Below are positions 54,361-63,727 of a stretch of DNA of 64,000 nt, one piece after another (the stretch's first letter is position 1; each line of letters starts with the position of its first letter). The notes beneath the pieces are model-generated. The model did no database searches. It saw nothing but the letters and a program-made list of their open reading frames with translations, and had not been told where the DNA came from. Made by a program: the position numbers and the translations under genes. Source of the DNA: Leptospiraceae bacterium (lineage in GTDB: Bacteria > Spirochaetota > Leptospiria > Leptospirales > Leptonemataceae); the NCBI GenBank assembly GCA_026418015.1, contig JAOACE010000011.1, positions 37,264 to 101,263 on the forward strand. The letters are read 5' to 3'.

Positions 54361-56455
54361 ATGATAAAAACACTAAAAAACCATGAAAATATCGATTATA
54401 CACATGCTGTTGAGATTGCACCAAAAACGTATTGGGTTAGTGCTTATTTGGAAAAAGATCCTTTTCAATGCCACCCTTATTACATTGATTTAGGAAAAAA
54501 TTCGATTTTAATCGATCCAGGTTCCATGTTAGAAATAGACAGTATTATTAACAAAGTAAACAAAAATGGATCGATTAAAGATATTCGTTATATTATTCTA
54601 CATCATCAAGATCCTGATTTGTGTTCATCGGTTCCTTATTTAGAAGATATAATTAATCGAAAAGATTTAATGATTGTAACCCATACCCGAATGACGTTTT
54701 TAATCAAACACTATGGGGTCAAATCTCCTTATTACAAAATCGACATGCAAAACTTTTGAACTCGATATCGATGGATACAAATTGAAATTTTTTACTACGC
54801 CCTATTGCCATTCCCCTGGGGCATTTGTTACGTATGATCTTCAAACCAAAGTTTTATTTTCGAGTGATTTATTTGGAGGACTCGAAGAAAGTTGGCACTT
54901 TTATGCAGACGAAAACTATTACAAAGAAATCGAAGGTTTCCATATGGCTTATATGCCTTCGAAAGATATTTTAAATTACGCTCTAAGAAAAATCGAAAAC
55001 CTAGATATTGAACTTATAGCTCCACAACATGGTTCTATCATAAAAAGAGAACATATTAAACCTCTTATAGATAAAATGAAGGAAATGGAATGTGGATTAT
55101 ACATAGAAAAACAATATTCCGAAAACTTAACAGAAACCATCCAAAAATTGGATAAAATTAAAAAAGAATTCGAAAATTCTTTAAAAGACATTAAATCTTT
55201 AAAGCGAAATCAAGACGGAGATTATTTCTTAACATCGCTACTAATTAAACCATTAATTGTTAACAAAATCAACAGTCAAAATGTTCAAATCGATTTTGTT
55301 TGTATTCAAAAAAAATCCTTTTTATTCAAAAATCAACATAATCATATCGGAGGAGATATTTGCTTTGCAAATACAATCAAAATTCATCAAAAATTGTATC
55401 ATCTATTTTTTAATGGCGATGCAATGGGAAAATCTCTTCAAGGAGCAAGTGGCAGTATTGTCATGGGAACTATTCTAAATTCGTTATCAATCAGAGATTT
55501 TGATTATATCCACACACCAGAAGAATTACTCGAAAAAATTTATCAAGAAATTCAAAATATTTTTTTATCTTTTGACGGAACTATGATGATTTCTGGAATC
55601 TTAGGTATCATCGACGAAGAAGAATCCATGTTATATTATTTTAATGCAGAACATCCCTTTGCTATTCTTTACAGAAATAATCAAGCAAGTTTTTTAGACG
55701 AAGAAATTACTGTTAGAAAATTTGGCTTTCCCTCTGATTTACCTTTTAAAGTTCAAAAATTCTATTTAGAAGAAAATGATGTTGTTTTTATCGGAAGTGA
55801 TGGCAAAGACGATTTATTGATTTCCCATGGAGAAGAAAAAGTTATGAATCATGATTATAGGTTATTTTTAAAAGTTATCGAAGAAAAAAAAGGAAAATTA
55901 AAAGAGATGGTTCAAAAAATCTACCAAATAGGAATACCAACAGACGATATTTCTATCATGAGAATTTCTTTTAAAGAAAAAGACTATAAACGCGAAGAAC
56001 ACCGGCTAGATAGTGAAGAAATCTATCGATTAAAGGTTAAAAGCTACATTAAACAAAAAAATTACGAAGATGCATTAGCTCTTATGGAAGGACCATCCGA
56101 AAAACAACCATTTGATATTTTACTTTTAAGAGGTTTATGCTTTATTAATTTAAACAGAAACTTAAAAGCACTAAAATATTTATTAAGAGCCAACACAATG
56201 AACCCAAATCATTATCATCTATTAAAACTAATTGGTATTGCATATTTTAACATGAAAAACTATCGAAATGCAAAAGAATACTGGGAAAAAGCTTTGTCAA
56301 TTAAGCCAACCAGAACTATCAAACGATATATAGAAAAAGCAGATTATGTGATAAAAAGACAAAATGCACTATTAGGAAAAAAACAAGGATTAAAACAGGA
56401 CCCAGAACATTTAAAAAATCAATTTACATTAGAAGAAGAATTAGAAAAAATTTGA
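54361..56455 (+). pseudogene. MBL/ODP-like sensor fused to SpoIIE-type phosphatase and TPRs, split by one extra base
   Basis: Two frames join into one protein of about 697 residues if one T is removed from the run 54754-54757. Then MQNF reads on to ELDIDGYKLKFF. The N-terminal half is a metallo-beta-lactamase fold of the oxygen-binding diiron (ODP) type: ILHHQDPDLCSSVP, TPYCHSPGAFVTYD, FSSDLFGG and PQHGS. The middle is a PP2C/SpoIIE phosphatase with HIGGDICFAN, NGDAMGKSLQGASG, GSDGKDDLL and TDDISIMR, so the metal-binding Asp residues are kept. The C-terminus has two TPR units near the end (LRGLCFINLNRNLKALKYLL; LIGIAYFNMKNYRNAKEYWE). A methyltransferase start overlaps its stop. Indel error, mutation or +1 frameshifting are all open. 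Confidence 0.75.
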
Positions 56456-57312
56456 TGGTGATTTGTCCCTTTTGTAAGATAAAAACAAATTTTTTGTATA
56501 GGGTTGATGGTTTTAAAAAGCCCTTAGAGATTTATCAATGTCCTTCTTGTAAATTACAGATGCAGGATATTACAAATCCCGATGGATTCTACACAAAAGA
56601 TTATTTCGAAGGAACCGCAGAATACAGTTATTTTGACGAAAGAAAATACTTTCGTTATTGTGAATTTGTATGGAAAGCACGGTTAAAAACGATCAAAAAA
56701 TTTAAGCCACCACCAGCTCGTTTTTTAGATGTTGGATGTAGCTTTGGAGGATTCGTTAAAACTGCCTTAAAAGAAGGCTATGATGCAGAAGGGATAGATA
56801 TATCTCCTTATGTGGTAGAAGAATGCCAAAAAGACGAAGAAATAAAAAACAGAATTTTTTGTTCTGATTTATTGCATTATACACCAAACAAGAAATATGA
56901 CATTATTACAATGATCGAAGTAATCGAACATTTACCAGAACCAAATCGAATATTAAAAAAACTTTATGATTTATTGAATCCTTCGGGACTTTTGATCATT
57001 CAAACTGCAAACTTTGATGGTCTACAAGCAAAGATGCAAAAAAATCATTATCATTATTATCTACCCGGCCATTTATTCTATTATTCAAAAAAAAATTTAA
57101 CTGCTTTTTTAAAACAAGCTGGTTTTAAAGAGTTTATATACTTCCATGGAGTAGATTTTGGCTTATTACCTAAATGGAAAAAAATGAGTGGTTTTATTCC
57201 TCCCATTTATTTTTATCGATATCTACGGGTTGGGTTCTATCATCTCTTGAGTAAAATTACCTGGGGAGATTTTGCCTTAACCAGCTCATTTGTTCTCTAT
57301 GCATTCAAATAA
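56455..57312 (+). CDS. Class I SAM-dependent methyltransferase with zinc-ribbon N-terminus
   Basis: The 285-residue protein begins with two CxxC pairs (CPFC, CPSC) about 23 residues apart, a probable zinc ribbon. A SAM-binding domain follows with FLDVGCSFGGFVKTALKEG near residue 82, GIDISPYVVEEC and DIITMIEVIEHLPEP. HFLYYS-type text (GHLFYYSKKNLTAFLKQAGF) is typical of sugar or surface-polymer methyltransferases. The ATG at 56455 overlaps the preceding stop as TGATG; a TTG at 56452 is less likely. Substrate unknown. Confidence 0.8.
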   Translation: MVICPFCKIKTNFLYRVDGFKKPLEIYQCPSCKLQMQDITNPDGFYTKDYFEGTAEYSYFDERKYFRYCEFVWKARLKTIKKFKPPPARFLDVGCSFGGFVKTALKEGYDAEGIDISPYVVEECQKDEEIKNRIFCSDLLHYTPNKKYDIITMIEVIEHLPEPNRILKKLYDLLNPSGLLIIQTANFDGLQAKMQKNHYHYYLPGHLFYYSKKNLTAFLKQAGFKEFIYFHGVDFGLLPKWKKMSGFIPPIYFYRYLRVGFYHLLSKITWGDFALTSSFVLYAFK

Positions 57313-57354
57313 AATGTAACCTTTTTATGTAGCCAAACGAATCATATAATAAAT

Positions 57355-57717
57355 ATGTGGCGTTCTTTTTTAAAGCGATTCTTGGTTGTTTCTTTTATTA
57401 TTGGAATATTCTATACGCCTATTTGTGACATCAGTTGTAATACACCTCAAATTGAACAAAAAACAACATCCCACTGCCAACACCATCAACCCAAGCAAGA
57501 AAATACTAGTAAAATCAAAAATACTAACAGCCATTCTTGCGATTATTTACACAAAAATGCGGAACATTATTTAAAATACAACCTTACTTTTTATAATAAA
57601 TCCTTTGATTCTTTTTATCTTCCCCTACAAGAAAAAATACAAAGTGTTATTTTTTATATTTCGCCCAAAATAAAATCAGTCCCTTTATTTATCCTTTATT
57701 GTGTTCAATTAAAATAG
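57355..57717 (+). CDS. Small exported Cys/His-rich protein before the efflux genes
   Basis: The 120-residue product has an N-terminal hydrophobic signal or anchor (FLVVSFIIGIFYTPICDI) and a mid part rich in Cys and His (CNTPQ, SHCQHHQPK, NSHSCDYLHKNAEH). A hydrophobic C-terminus follows. Such residues suggest metal binding in the periplasm. No family was recognised. It precedes the TolC-like gene by 60 bases in the same direction as the metal efflux operon, which supports a metal-chaperone or sensor role by position only. There is no clear ribosome site. Confidence 0.5.
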   Translation: MWRSFLKRFLVVSFIIGIFYTPICDISCNTPQIEQKTTSHCQHHQPKQENTSKIKNTNSHSCDYLHKNAEHYLKYNLTFYNKSFDSFYLPLQEKIQSVIFYISPKIKSVPLFILYCVQLK

Positions 57718-57777
57718 AATCCCATTTTTCGCTTAACAATTAATAAATTTTTATTAAATTTTCTTAGGAGTTAATTT

Positions 57778-59103
57778 ATGAAATATTATATATTTATTTT
57801 AATAATTATTTTATATATAAATACGAATATTTTATATTCGAAAGAAAGTATTGATAACAATGCTTTTTATTTAGACTTAAAAGCAATTTTGGAAAATCAT
57901 CCCAAAATTCAATCCCAAACGATGAGCTTAGCATATAAATTAGAAGAATATAGATACAAAAAAACTTATTATCCAGATCCGCGTTTTGGTATTATGTGGA
58001 GTACTGTTCCATACAATAAAAAACTAAAATTTGAGTTCGACAAATCTCCTATGTCTGGCATAGAATATTCTTTGATTCAACCCATACCAACGCCAGGGAA
58101 ATTAACCTTAGAATCTAAAATCACCGAAAAGGAAATTGAATTAGAACGCATTAAATTAGCAGAAGAATACAACAAAACCACAGAGAAAATTCTCATGTTA
58201 TGGGTATCTTATTATGCCTCGAAAGAACTCGATTTAATCCTAAACCAATATTATGATAAATTCAAAACTTTAACAGAATCGAGTAAAGCAAAATATACAA
58301 CGGGCAAAGGAAATTATACCGACTTATCGAAAGCAATCCTTCTAGAAAACAAACTAAAAGAAGAACGGATTGCTATAAAAGGTAACATAGAAAACTTAAA
58401 AGAAAACCTAAACTATTATTATTCTATTATTAACAAAACCAATTACGAAGAATCAACGTATTATGATTCTATCAAACAATACATTGAGTTGTTATATAAA
58501 ACGCTGCCAGAAAATCATACAATCTATGAAACAACTTATTATAATCTTGCAAAAATTCTACCAGAGATAGACGAAAAAAAAATCCAGCTGCAAAAATACG
58601 AATATTATCCTGATTTTGAATTATTCTTATCTTATCGCGAAACAAAGAAAATACCCGACGATCCCAAATCGGGAGAAAACTTTATGTCTGCGGGGATTTC
58701 TTTTCGGATTCCTTTGTGGAGTGCATTATCGAACCCAAAGGCAGTTCAATCGCAAGAATTGAACCTTAAAAAAACAAAATTTGATTTAGCAGAAGTTGAA
58801 CTTAACCTAAAAACCCGATTGAAGGAACTAAACATAGAAATTCAAACATTAAAAAACAGGCAAGATTTATACAAAAATGTTTTAATTCCACAAGCAGAAT
58901 TATCTTTTAATTCTGGGTTACAAAATTATATGGTAGGGAAGATTGATTTCGAAGGATTTTCTCTTATCTTAATGGATCTACTCAACCTCGAAAAAGAATA
59001 CATCAACTTACGAAAAGAATTGGATGTAAAAATCATCGAATACCTTCAATTTTCGAACCACATTTTACCAGAAATTCATCAAATCCAAGGAGGAAGACAA
59101 TGA
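57778..59103 (+). CDS. cusC: TolC-family outer-membrane channel of a metal efflux system
   Basis: The 441-residue protein has a signal peptide (YIFILIIILYINTNILYSKE), followed by two tandem long-helix repeats of the TolC/CzcC type (LAYKLEEYRYKKTYYPDPRF; LQKYEYYPDFELFLSYRE; MSAGISFRIPLWS). It should form the trimeric outer-membrane duct for the RND pump. AGGAG lies before the ATG. The stop overlaps the next gene by four bases. Symbol follows the operon context; CzcC is an equal alternative. Confidence 0.85.
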   Translation: MKYYIFILIIILYINTNILYSKESIDNNAFYLDLKAILENHPKIQSQTMSLAYKLEEYRYKKTYYPDPRFGIMWSTVPYNKKLKFEFDKSPMSGIEYSLIQPIPTPGKLTLESKITEKEIELERIKLAEEYNKTTEKILMLWVSYYASKELDLILNQYYDKFKTLTESSKAKYTTGKGNYTDLSKAILLENKLKEERIAIKGNIENLKENLNYYYSIINKTNYEESTYYDSIKQYIELLYKTLPENHTIYETTYYNLAKILPEIDEKKIQLQKYEYYPDFELFLSYRETKKIPDDPKSGENFMSAGISFRIPLWSALSNPKAVQSQELNLKKTKFDLAEVELNLKTRLKELNIEIQTLKNRQDLYKNVLIPQAELSFNSGLQNYMVGKIDFEGFSLILMDLLNLEKEYINLRKELDVKIIEYLQFSNHILPEIHQIQGGRQ

Positions 59104-60392
59104 AAAATCATAAAATGATTCAATATATTTTAGCTGTATTGATCCTTTTAGGAATGGGATATTTGGCAATTTTTATTAAAGATCATTATTTTGAAAAAAA
59201 ACCTACTAGTATAGAAAACAAACAACTGTGGACATGCCCCATGCATCCCCAGATTATTCAAGATAAACCGGGTAATTGTCCCATTTGTCATATGGAACTT
59301 GTTCCTGTAAAAGAACCAATCAAACAAGAAGATTCTCAGGACCATTCTACACAACATTCTATCCAAATTAAAATTGATCCTTCGATGATACAAAAAATCG
59401 GTATTCGCACACAAACAGCAGAAAAAAAACAAGTAGAAAGAAGTATCTCTGTTGTTGGTCATATCGATTATGATGAACGCGAAATCTATATTATAAACAG
59501 TAGAATCAATGGATGGGTAGAAAAGCTCTTTGCAAAATACAACGGAAAATACATAAAAAAAGGCGAAGCATTACTTGCTATATATAGCCCAGAATTGTAT
59601 GCAACACAAGAAGAATATTTAAACCTTTATAAGCAATATCAAATTTCCAAAAAAATGGGAAATTCCGATATAGCAAATGAACTCTATAAAACCCTACAAT
59701 CAGCTAAAGAAAGACTTAAATTATGGAATATCAGCGAAAATCAAATCCAACAAATCGAAAACCAACAAAAAGCACAAAAACTTTTATATCTAACAAGTCC
59801 CTACAATGGGTTTATCATAGAAAAATTTGTCTTCGAAGGACAAGAAGTAAAAGAAGGAATGGATTTATTCAAGATTGCCAACATTTCCAATGTATGGATA
59901 ATTGCTCATATACCAGAAAAAGATATTCCCTTTGTTTACTTAGGACAAAAAGCCATCGTAGAAATATCTCAGATTCCCAACAAAACATTTAATGGTAAAA
60001 TTACTTATATTTATCCTTATATAGAAGGTACAACAAGAGATTTAAATGTGCGAATCGAAATTCCCAATCCAGCATATGAAATCAAACCGGGAATGTATGC
60101 AAACATAAAAATCATTTATAAAGTTCCTAAACCTATATTGGTAGTGCCCTATTCTTCTGTAATACAAACAGGTTCGCGAAATATTGCATTTGTTCATAAA
60201 GGTAATGGAATTATAGAACCAAGAATTGTAAGTATTGGAATGACTGATGGCGAAAATTGGACAGAAATCAAAGAAGGCATAGTAGAAAACGAAGAGGTGG
60301 TTACATCATCTCAGTTCTTGTTAGATTCCGAAACGCGAATTCAAGAAGCAATACAAAAGCTACAACAAAACATTCCTACACATCAACATTAA
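59100..60392 (+). CDS. cusB: RND efflux periplasmic adaptor with heavy-metal-binding domain
   Basis: The 430-residue membrane-fusion protein has one N-terminal membrane helix. A heavy-metal-binding domain follows at about 40-70 (WTCPMHPQ, then NCPICHMELVPV), a motif found in copper and silver systems. Then come the lipoyl/hairpin and barrel domains (VGHIDYDEREIYIINSRING; LYLTSPYNGFIIEKFVFEGQ; VPYSSVIQTGSRNIAFVHKG). It bridges CusA and the TolC duct. Start overlaps cusC by four bases. Confidence 0.9.
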   Translation: MKNHKMIQYILAVLILLGMGYLAIFIKDHYFEKKPTSIENKQLWTCPMHPQIIQDKPGNCPICHMELVPVKEPIKQEDSQDHSTQHSIQIKIDPSMIQKIGIRTQTAEKKQVERSISVVGHIDYDEREIYIINSRINGWVEKLFAKYNGKYIKKGEALLAIYSPELYATQEEYLNLYKQYQISKKMGNSDIANELYKTLQSAKERLKLWNISENQIQQIENQQKAQKLLYLTSPYNGFIIEKFVFEGQEVKEGMDLFKIANISNVWIIAHIPEKDIPFVYLGQKAIVEISQIPNKTFNGKITYIYPYIEGTTRDLNVRIEIPNPAYEIKPGMYANIKIIYKVPKPILVVPYSSVIQTGSRNIAFVHKGNGIIEPRIVSIGMTDGENWTEIKEGIVENEEVVTSSQFLLDSETRIQEAIQKLQQNIPTHQH

Positions 60393-60403
60393 TGGAGATA
60401 GTT

Positions 60404-63400
60404 ATGATAAAAAAAATCATCGAATTTTCACTAAAAAATCAGATGTTCATTTTACTACCAGCAGGAATCATTTTTATCTTAGGGTTTTATATAATCAGAA
60501 AAATCCCCATAGATGCAATTCCCGATTTATCGGACGTCCAAGTGATTATTTATACCCCCTATCCAGGACAAGCACCCCAAGTGGTAGAGGATCAAATTAC
60601 TTATCCTTTAACATCTGCAATGTTAGCAGTTCCTTATGCAAAAATTGTTCGAGGCTATTCTTTTTTTGGATACTCTTTGGTTTATGTGATTTTCGAAGAT
60701 GGAACAGATTTATATTATGCAAGAAGTAGAGTCTTAGAATATCTAAACTATGCTTCGCAATATCTGCCTAAGGGAATCATTCCACAAATTGGACCAGATG
60801 CTACGGGTGTTGGTTGGGTTTATATGTATGTATTAGTTGATACAACAGGAAAACACGACCTACAACAATTGCGAAGTATTCAAGATTGGTATTTACGGTA
60901 TGAACTAATTTCTCTTGAAGGTGTATCGGAAGTTGCCTCTGCTGGTGGATTCGTAAAACAATATTATGTAGAACCATATCCCGATAAAATGCAATTGAAT
61001 AATATTACCATACGTGATATAGAAATGGCACTAAAAAAAAGCAATATGGATGCAAGTGGAGGTTCTATCGAATTAGGCGAAACCGAATATATGATTCGAG
61101 GTTTTGGCTACATTCAATCGATTCAGGATATAAAAAATATTCCTTTAAAGATCAACCTTAAACAAGGAAATCCTTTAACTATAGGAGATATTGCAAATGT
61201 ATACATAGGTTCTTCTATGAGGAGAGGTATTATTGATTGGAATGGAGAAGGAGAAGCTGTAGCTGGTATTGTTATCGCAAGACATGGAGTAAACACATTA
61301 GAAGTAATCGATCGAGTAAAAAAGCGAATCAAAGAAATTGAACCATTTTTACCTGATGGTGTAAAAATTATTCCTGCTTATGATCGTTCTAAAATTATCC
61401 ATCGTTCCATAGAAAATATTTCTAGGAAACTTATTGAAGAAATGATCGTAGTTTCTTTAGTGATTACAATCTTCTTGCTACATTTTCGATCTTCTTTTGT
61501 TGCAATCTTTACTTTACCCGTTGGCGTATTAGCTTCTTTGATTACGATGTATTTTTTAGGGATAAATGCAAATATCATGAGCTTAGGAGGAATTGCCATA
61601 GCCATTGGTGTTATGGTAGATGCTTCGATTGTACTCATCGAAAATTTACATAAACACATAGAAAAGACAAAAGATCCCTATCATCCTGATCATTACCTAA
61701 ATCTCGTAAAAGAATCTTCTGTTGAGGTGGGACCATCTATTTTTTATTCTTTGGTTATTGTGACAGTTTCTTTTCTTCCGATTTTGTTGTTAACAGGAGA
61801 ATCAGGACGGTTGTTTAAGCCATTGGCTTTAACAAAAACATTGGCTATGGCTTTTTCTTCTGTTATAGCGATTACCATCATTCCTGTATTGATGTTTCGG
61901 TTTGTAAAAGGGAATATTAGACCAGAATCCGAAAATCCTATTTCGAATTTTTTAATAAATATTTATAAACCTATTTTAATTTTTGCATTAGAAAAAAAAT
62001 ATAAATTGATTTTATTTTCGGTAGTTTTTATGCTCCTTTCGTTTCTACCCATTACTGGTATTCCCAACCTTTCTGGTGGATATTTGATAAGACCTATTGG
62101 TGGAGAATTTATTCCTCCATTAAACGAAGGAGATTTACTCTACATGCCAACAACCTTACCAGGAATATCGATAACAAAAGCAAAAGAAATCCTTCAAACA
62201 ACTGATCAGATGATCAAAGAAATCCCAGAAGTAGAAACAGTTCTTGGAAAAATTGGTCGCGCAGAAACAGCAACCGATCCTGCACCTTTAACGATGGTGG
62301 AAACAACGATTCAGTTAAAACCTTCTTCACAATGGCGACCCAATATGACCATAGAAAAAATCATCGAGGAACTCGATCAAAAAATCAAAATCCCTGGACT
62401 TACCAATGCATGGACATTCCCCATCAGAACGAGAATTGATATGCTTTCAACTGGAATTAAAACACCTGTGGGAATTAAACTATTAGGAAATGATTTAAAT
62501 CAACTTACAGAGGTTGCATCGAAAATAGAAGCAAAACTCAGAAATTTTCCGGGAACATCTTCGATTATAGCAGAAAGAAGCTTAGGAGGAAAATATATCA
62601 ATATCTATCTAAATAGAGAAAAATTGATGCAATATGGATTAACGATTGAGGATGTGCAGAACCATTTAAACCTATTACTTGCTGGAATGCCCATTACAAT
62701 TACAATAGAAGAAAGAGAACGATATCCAATTGTAATACGTTATCCACGCGAATTACGCGATACACCAGAAAAAATCAAAAACCTATGGATTGACCTTCCG
62801 ATGAGTTCAGGTGAAATGTCGAATAAAGTGAATTATATTCGTTTAAGTCAAATCGCAGAAATCGAAATAAAAGAAGGCCCAATGGAAATTAAGACAGAAA
62901 ATGCTCGAAAAACCGTTTGGATTTATGTGGATCTAAAACCAGGATACGATGTAAAAACCTATGTAGAATCTGCAAAAAGATTTATTCTATCGTCTATAGA
63001 AAAAAAAGAAATTCCTTTTTATGCGGGCATGTCCATTGTTTGGAGTGGACAATATGAACAAATGGAAAGAGTTAAAGAACAACTCATCTTTGCATCACTA
63101 CTTGCAATTGTTGTGATTATTGTTTTGTTGTATCTTCATTTTAGGAATTGGATAGAAACCTTTTTAATACTAATCTCTGTTGGATTTTCTTTGACTGGAG
63201 GAATTTGGTTGATGTATATACTTGGATACAATCGTTCAGTTGCAACAGATGTAGGTTTTATCGCATTAGCTGGTCTTGCGGCAGAAACAGGAATTATAAT
63301 GCTTGTATATTTAGATCATGCAATGAACGAATTAAGAGAAAGGAAAAAATCTTTTGATATTCATGATATTCGCGAAGCAATTATTAAAGGAGCTGTTATG

Positions 63401-63601
63401 AGGATACGTCCCAAAATGATGACAGTGTCTACAACTTTTATTGGTCTATTGCCCATCATGTGGTCAAGTGAAGCTGGATCAGAAATTATGAAACGTCTTG
63501 CAGTCCCAATGATTGGTGGATTAATCACTTCTACGATTCTTACATTGATTCTTATTCCTTTATTGTATGAAATAATTTACCTAAAAACCAAAAAAAGTTG
63601 A
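60404..63601 (+). CDS. cusA: Heavy-metal RND efflux pump (CusA type)
   Basis: The 1065-residue inner-membrane pump moves metal ions from periplasm and cytoplasm outward, driven by protons. It has two halves of six helices with large periplasmic domains. D406 in GVMVDASIVLIEN is the proton-relay residue. NEGDLLYMPTTLPGIS near 572, GKIGRAETATDPAPLTMVET and ALAGLAAETGIIMLVYLDHA fit CusA/SilA (copper, silver) better than CzcA. The ATG at 60404 was chosen because GGAG lies six bases upstream; an earlier frame opening at 60257 lies inside cusB. A terminator follows. Confidence 0.92.
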   Translation: MIKKIIEFSLKNQMFILLPAGIIFILGFYIIRKIPIDAIPDLSDVQVIIYTPYPGQAPQVVEDQITYPLTSAMLAVPYAKIVRGYSFFGYSLVYVIFEDGTDLYYARSRVLEYLNYASQYLPKGIIPQIGPDATGVGWVYMYVLVDTTGKHDLQQLRSIQDWYLRYELISLEGVSEVASAGGFVKQYYVEPYPDKMQLNNITIRDIEMALKKSNMDASGGSIELGETEYMIRGFGYIQSIQDIKNIPLKINLKQGNPLTIGDIANVYIGSSMRRGIIDWNGEGEAVAGIVIARHGVNTLEVIDRVKKRIKEIEPFLPDGVKIIPAYDRSKIIHRSIENISRKLIEEMIVVSLVITIFLLHFRSSFVAIFTLPVGVLASLITMYFLGINANIMSLGGIAIAIGVMVDASIVLIENLHKHIEKTKDPYHPDHYLNLVKESSVEVGPSIFYSLVIVTVSFLPILLLTGESGRLFKPLALTKTLAMAFSSVIAITIIPVLMFRFVKGNIRPESENPISNFLINIYKPILIFALEKKYKLILFSVVFMLLSFLPITGIPNLSGGYLIRPIGGEFIPPLNEGDLLYMPTTLPGISITKAKEILQTTDQMIKEIPEVETVLGKIGRAETATDPAPLTMVETTIQLKPSSQWRPNMTIEKIIEELDQKIKIPGLTNAWTFPIRTRIDMLSTGIKTPVGIKLLGNDLNQLTEVASKIEAKLRNFPGTSSIIAERSLGGKYINIYLNREKLMQYGLTIEDVQNHLNLLLAGMPITITIEERERYPIVIRYPRELRDTPEKIKNLWIDLPMSSGEMSNKVNYIRLSQIAEIEIKEGPMEIKTENARKTVWIYVDLKPGYDVKTYVESAKRFILSSIEKKEIPFYAGMSIVWSGQYEQMERVKEQLIFASLLAIVVIIVLLYLHFRNWIETFLILISVGFSLTGGIWLMYILGYNRSVATDVGFIALAGLAAETGIIMLVYLDHAMNELRERKKSFDIHDIREAIIKGAVMRIRPKMMTVSTTFIGLLPIMWSSEAGSEIMKRLAVPMIGGLITSTILTLILIPLLYEIIYLKTKKS

Positions 63602-63663
63602 ACAAAATTCAATCAAATTACGTATATTATATAGAAGGGAACCTCTCTCTCCTTTCCTTTTTG

Positions 63664-63688
63664 AGCTAGCGTAAAGCTAGCTTTTTTT
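63664..63688 (+). terminator. Terminator of the efflux operon
   Basis: AGCTAGC (63664-63670) pairs with GCTAGCT (63676-63682) across GTAAA, followed by seven T. It lies about 60 bases after the cusA stop. Confidence 0.92.
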
Positions 63689-63727
63689 ATGGTTTAAGAG
63701 CAGGAATCTCAATAAAATGATTGATTT

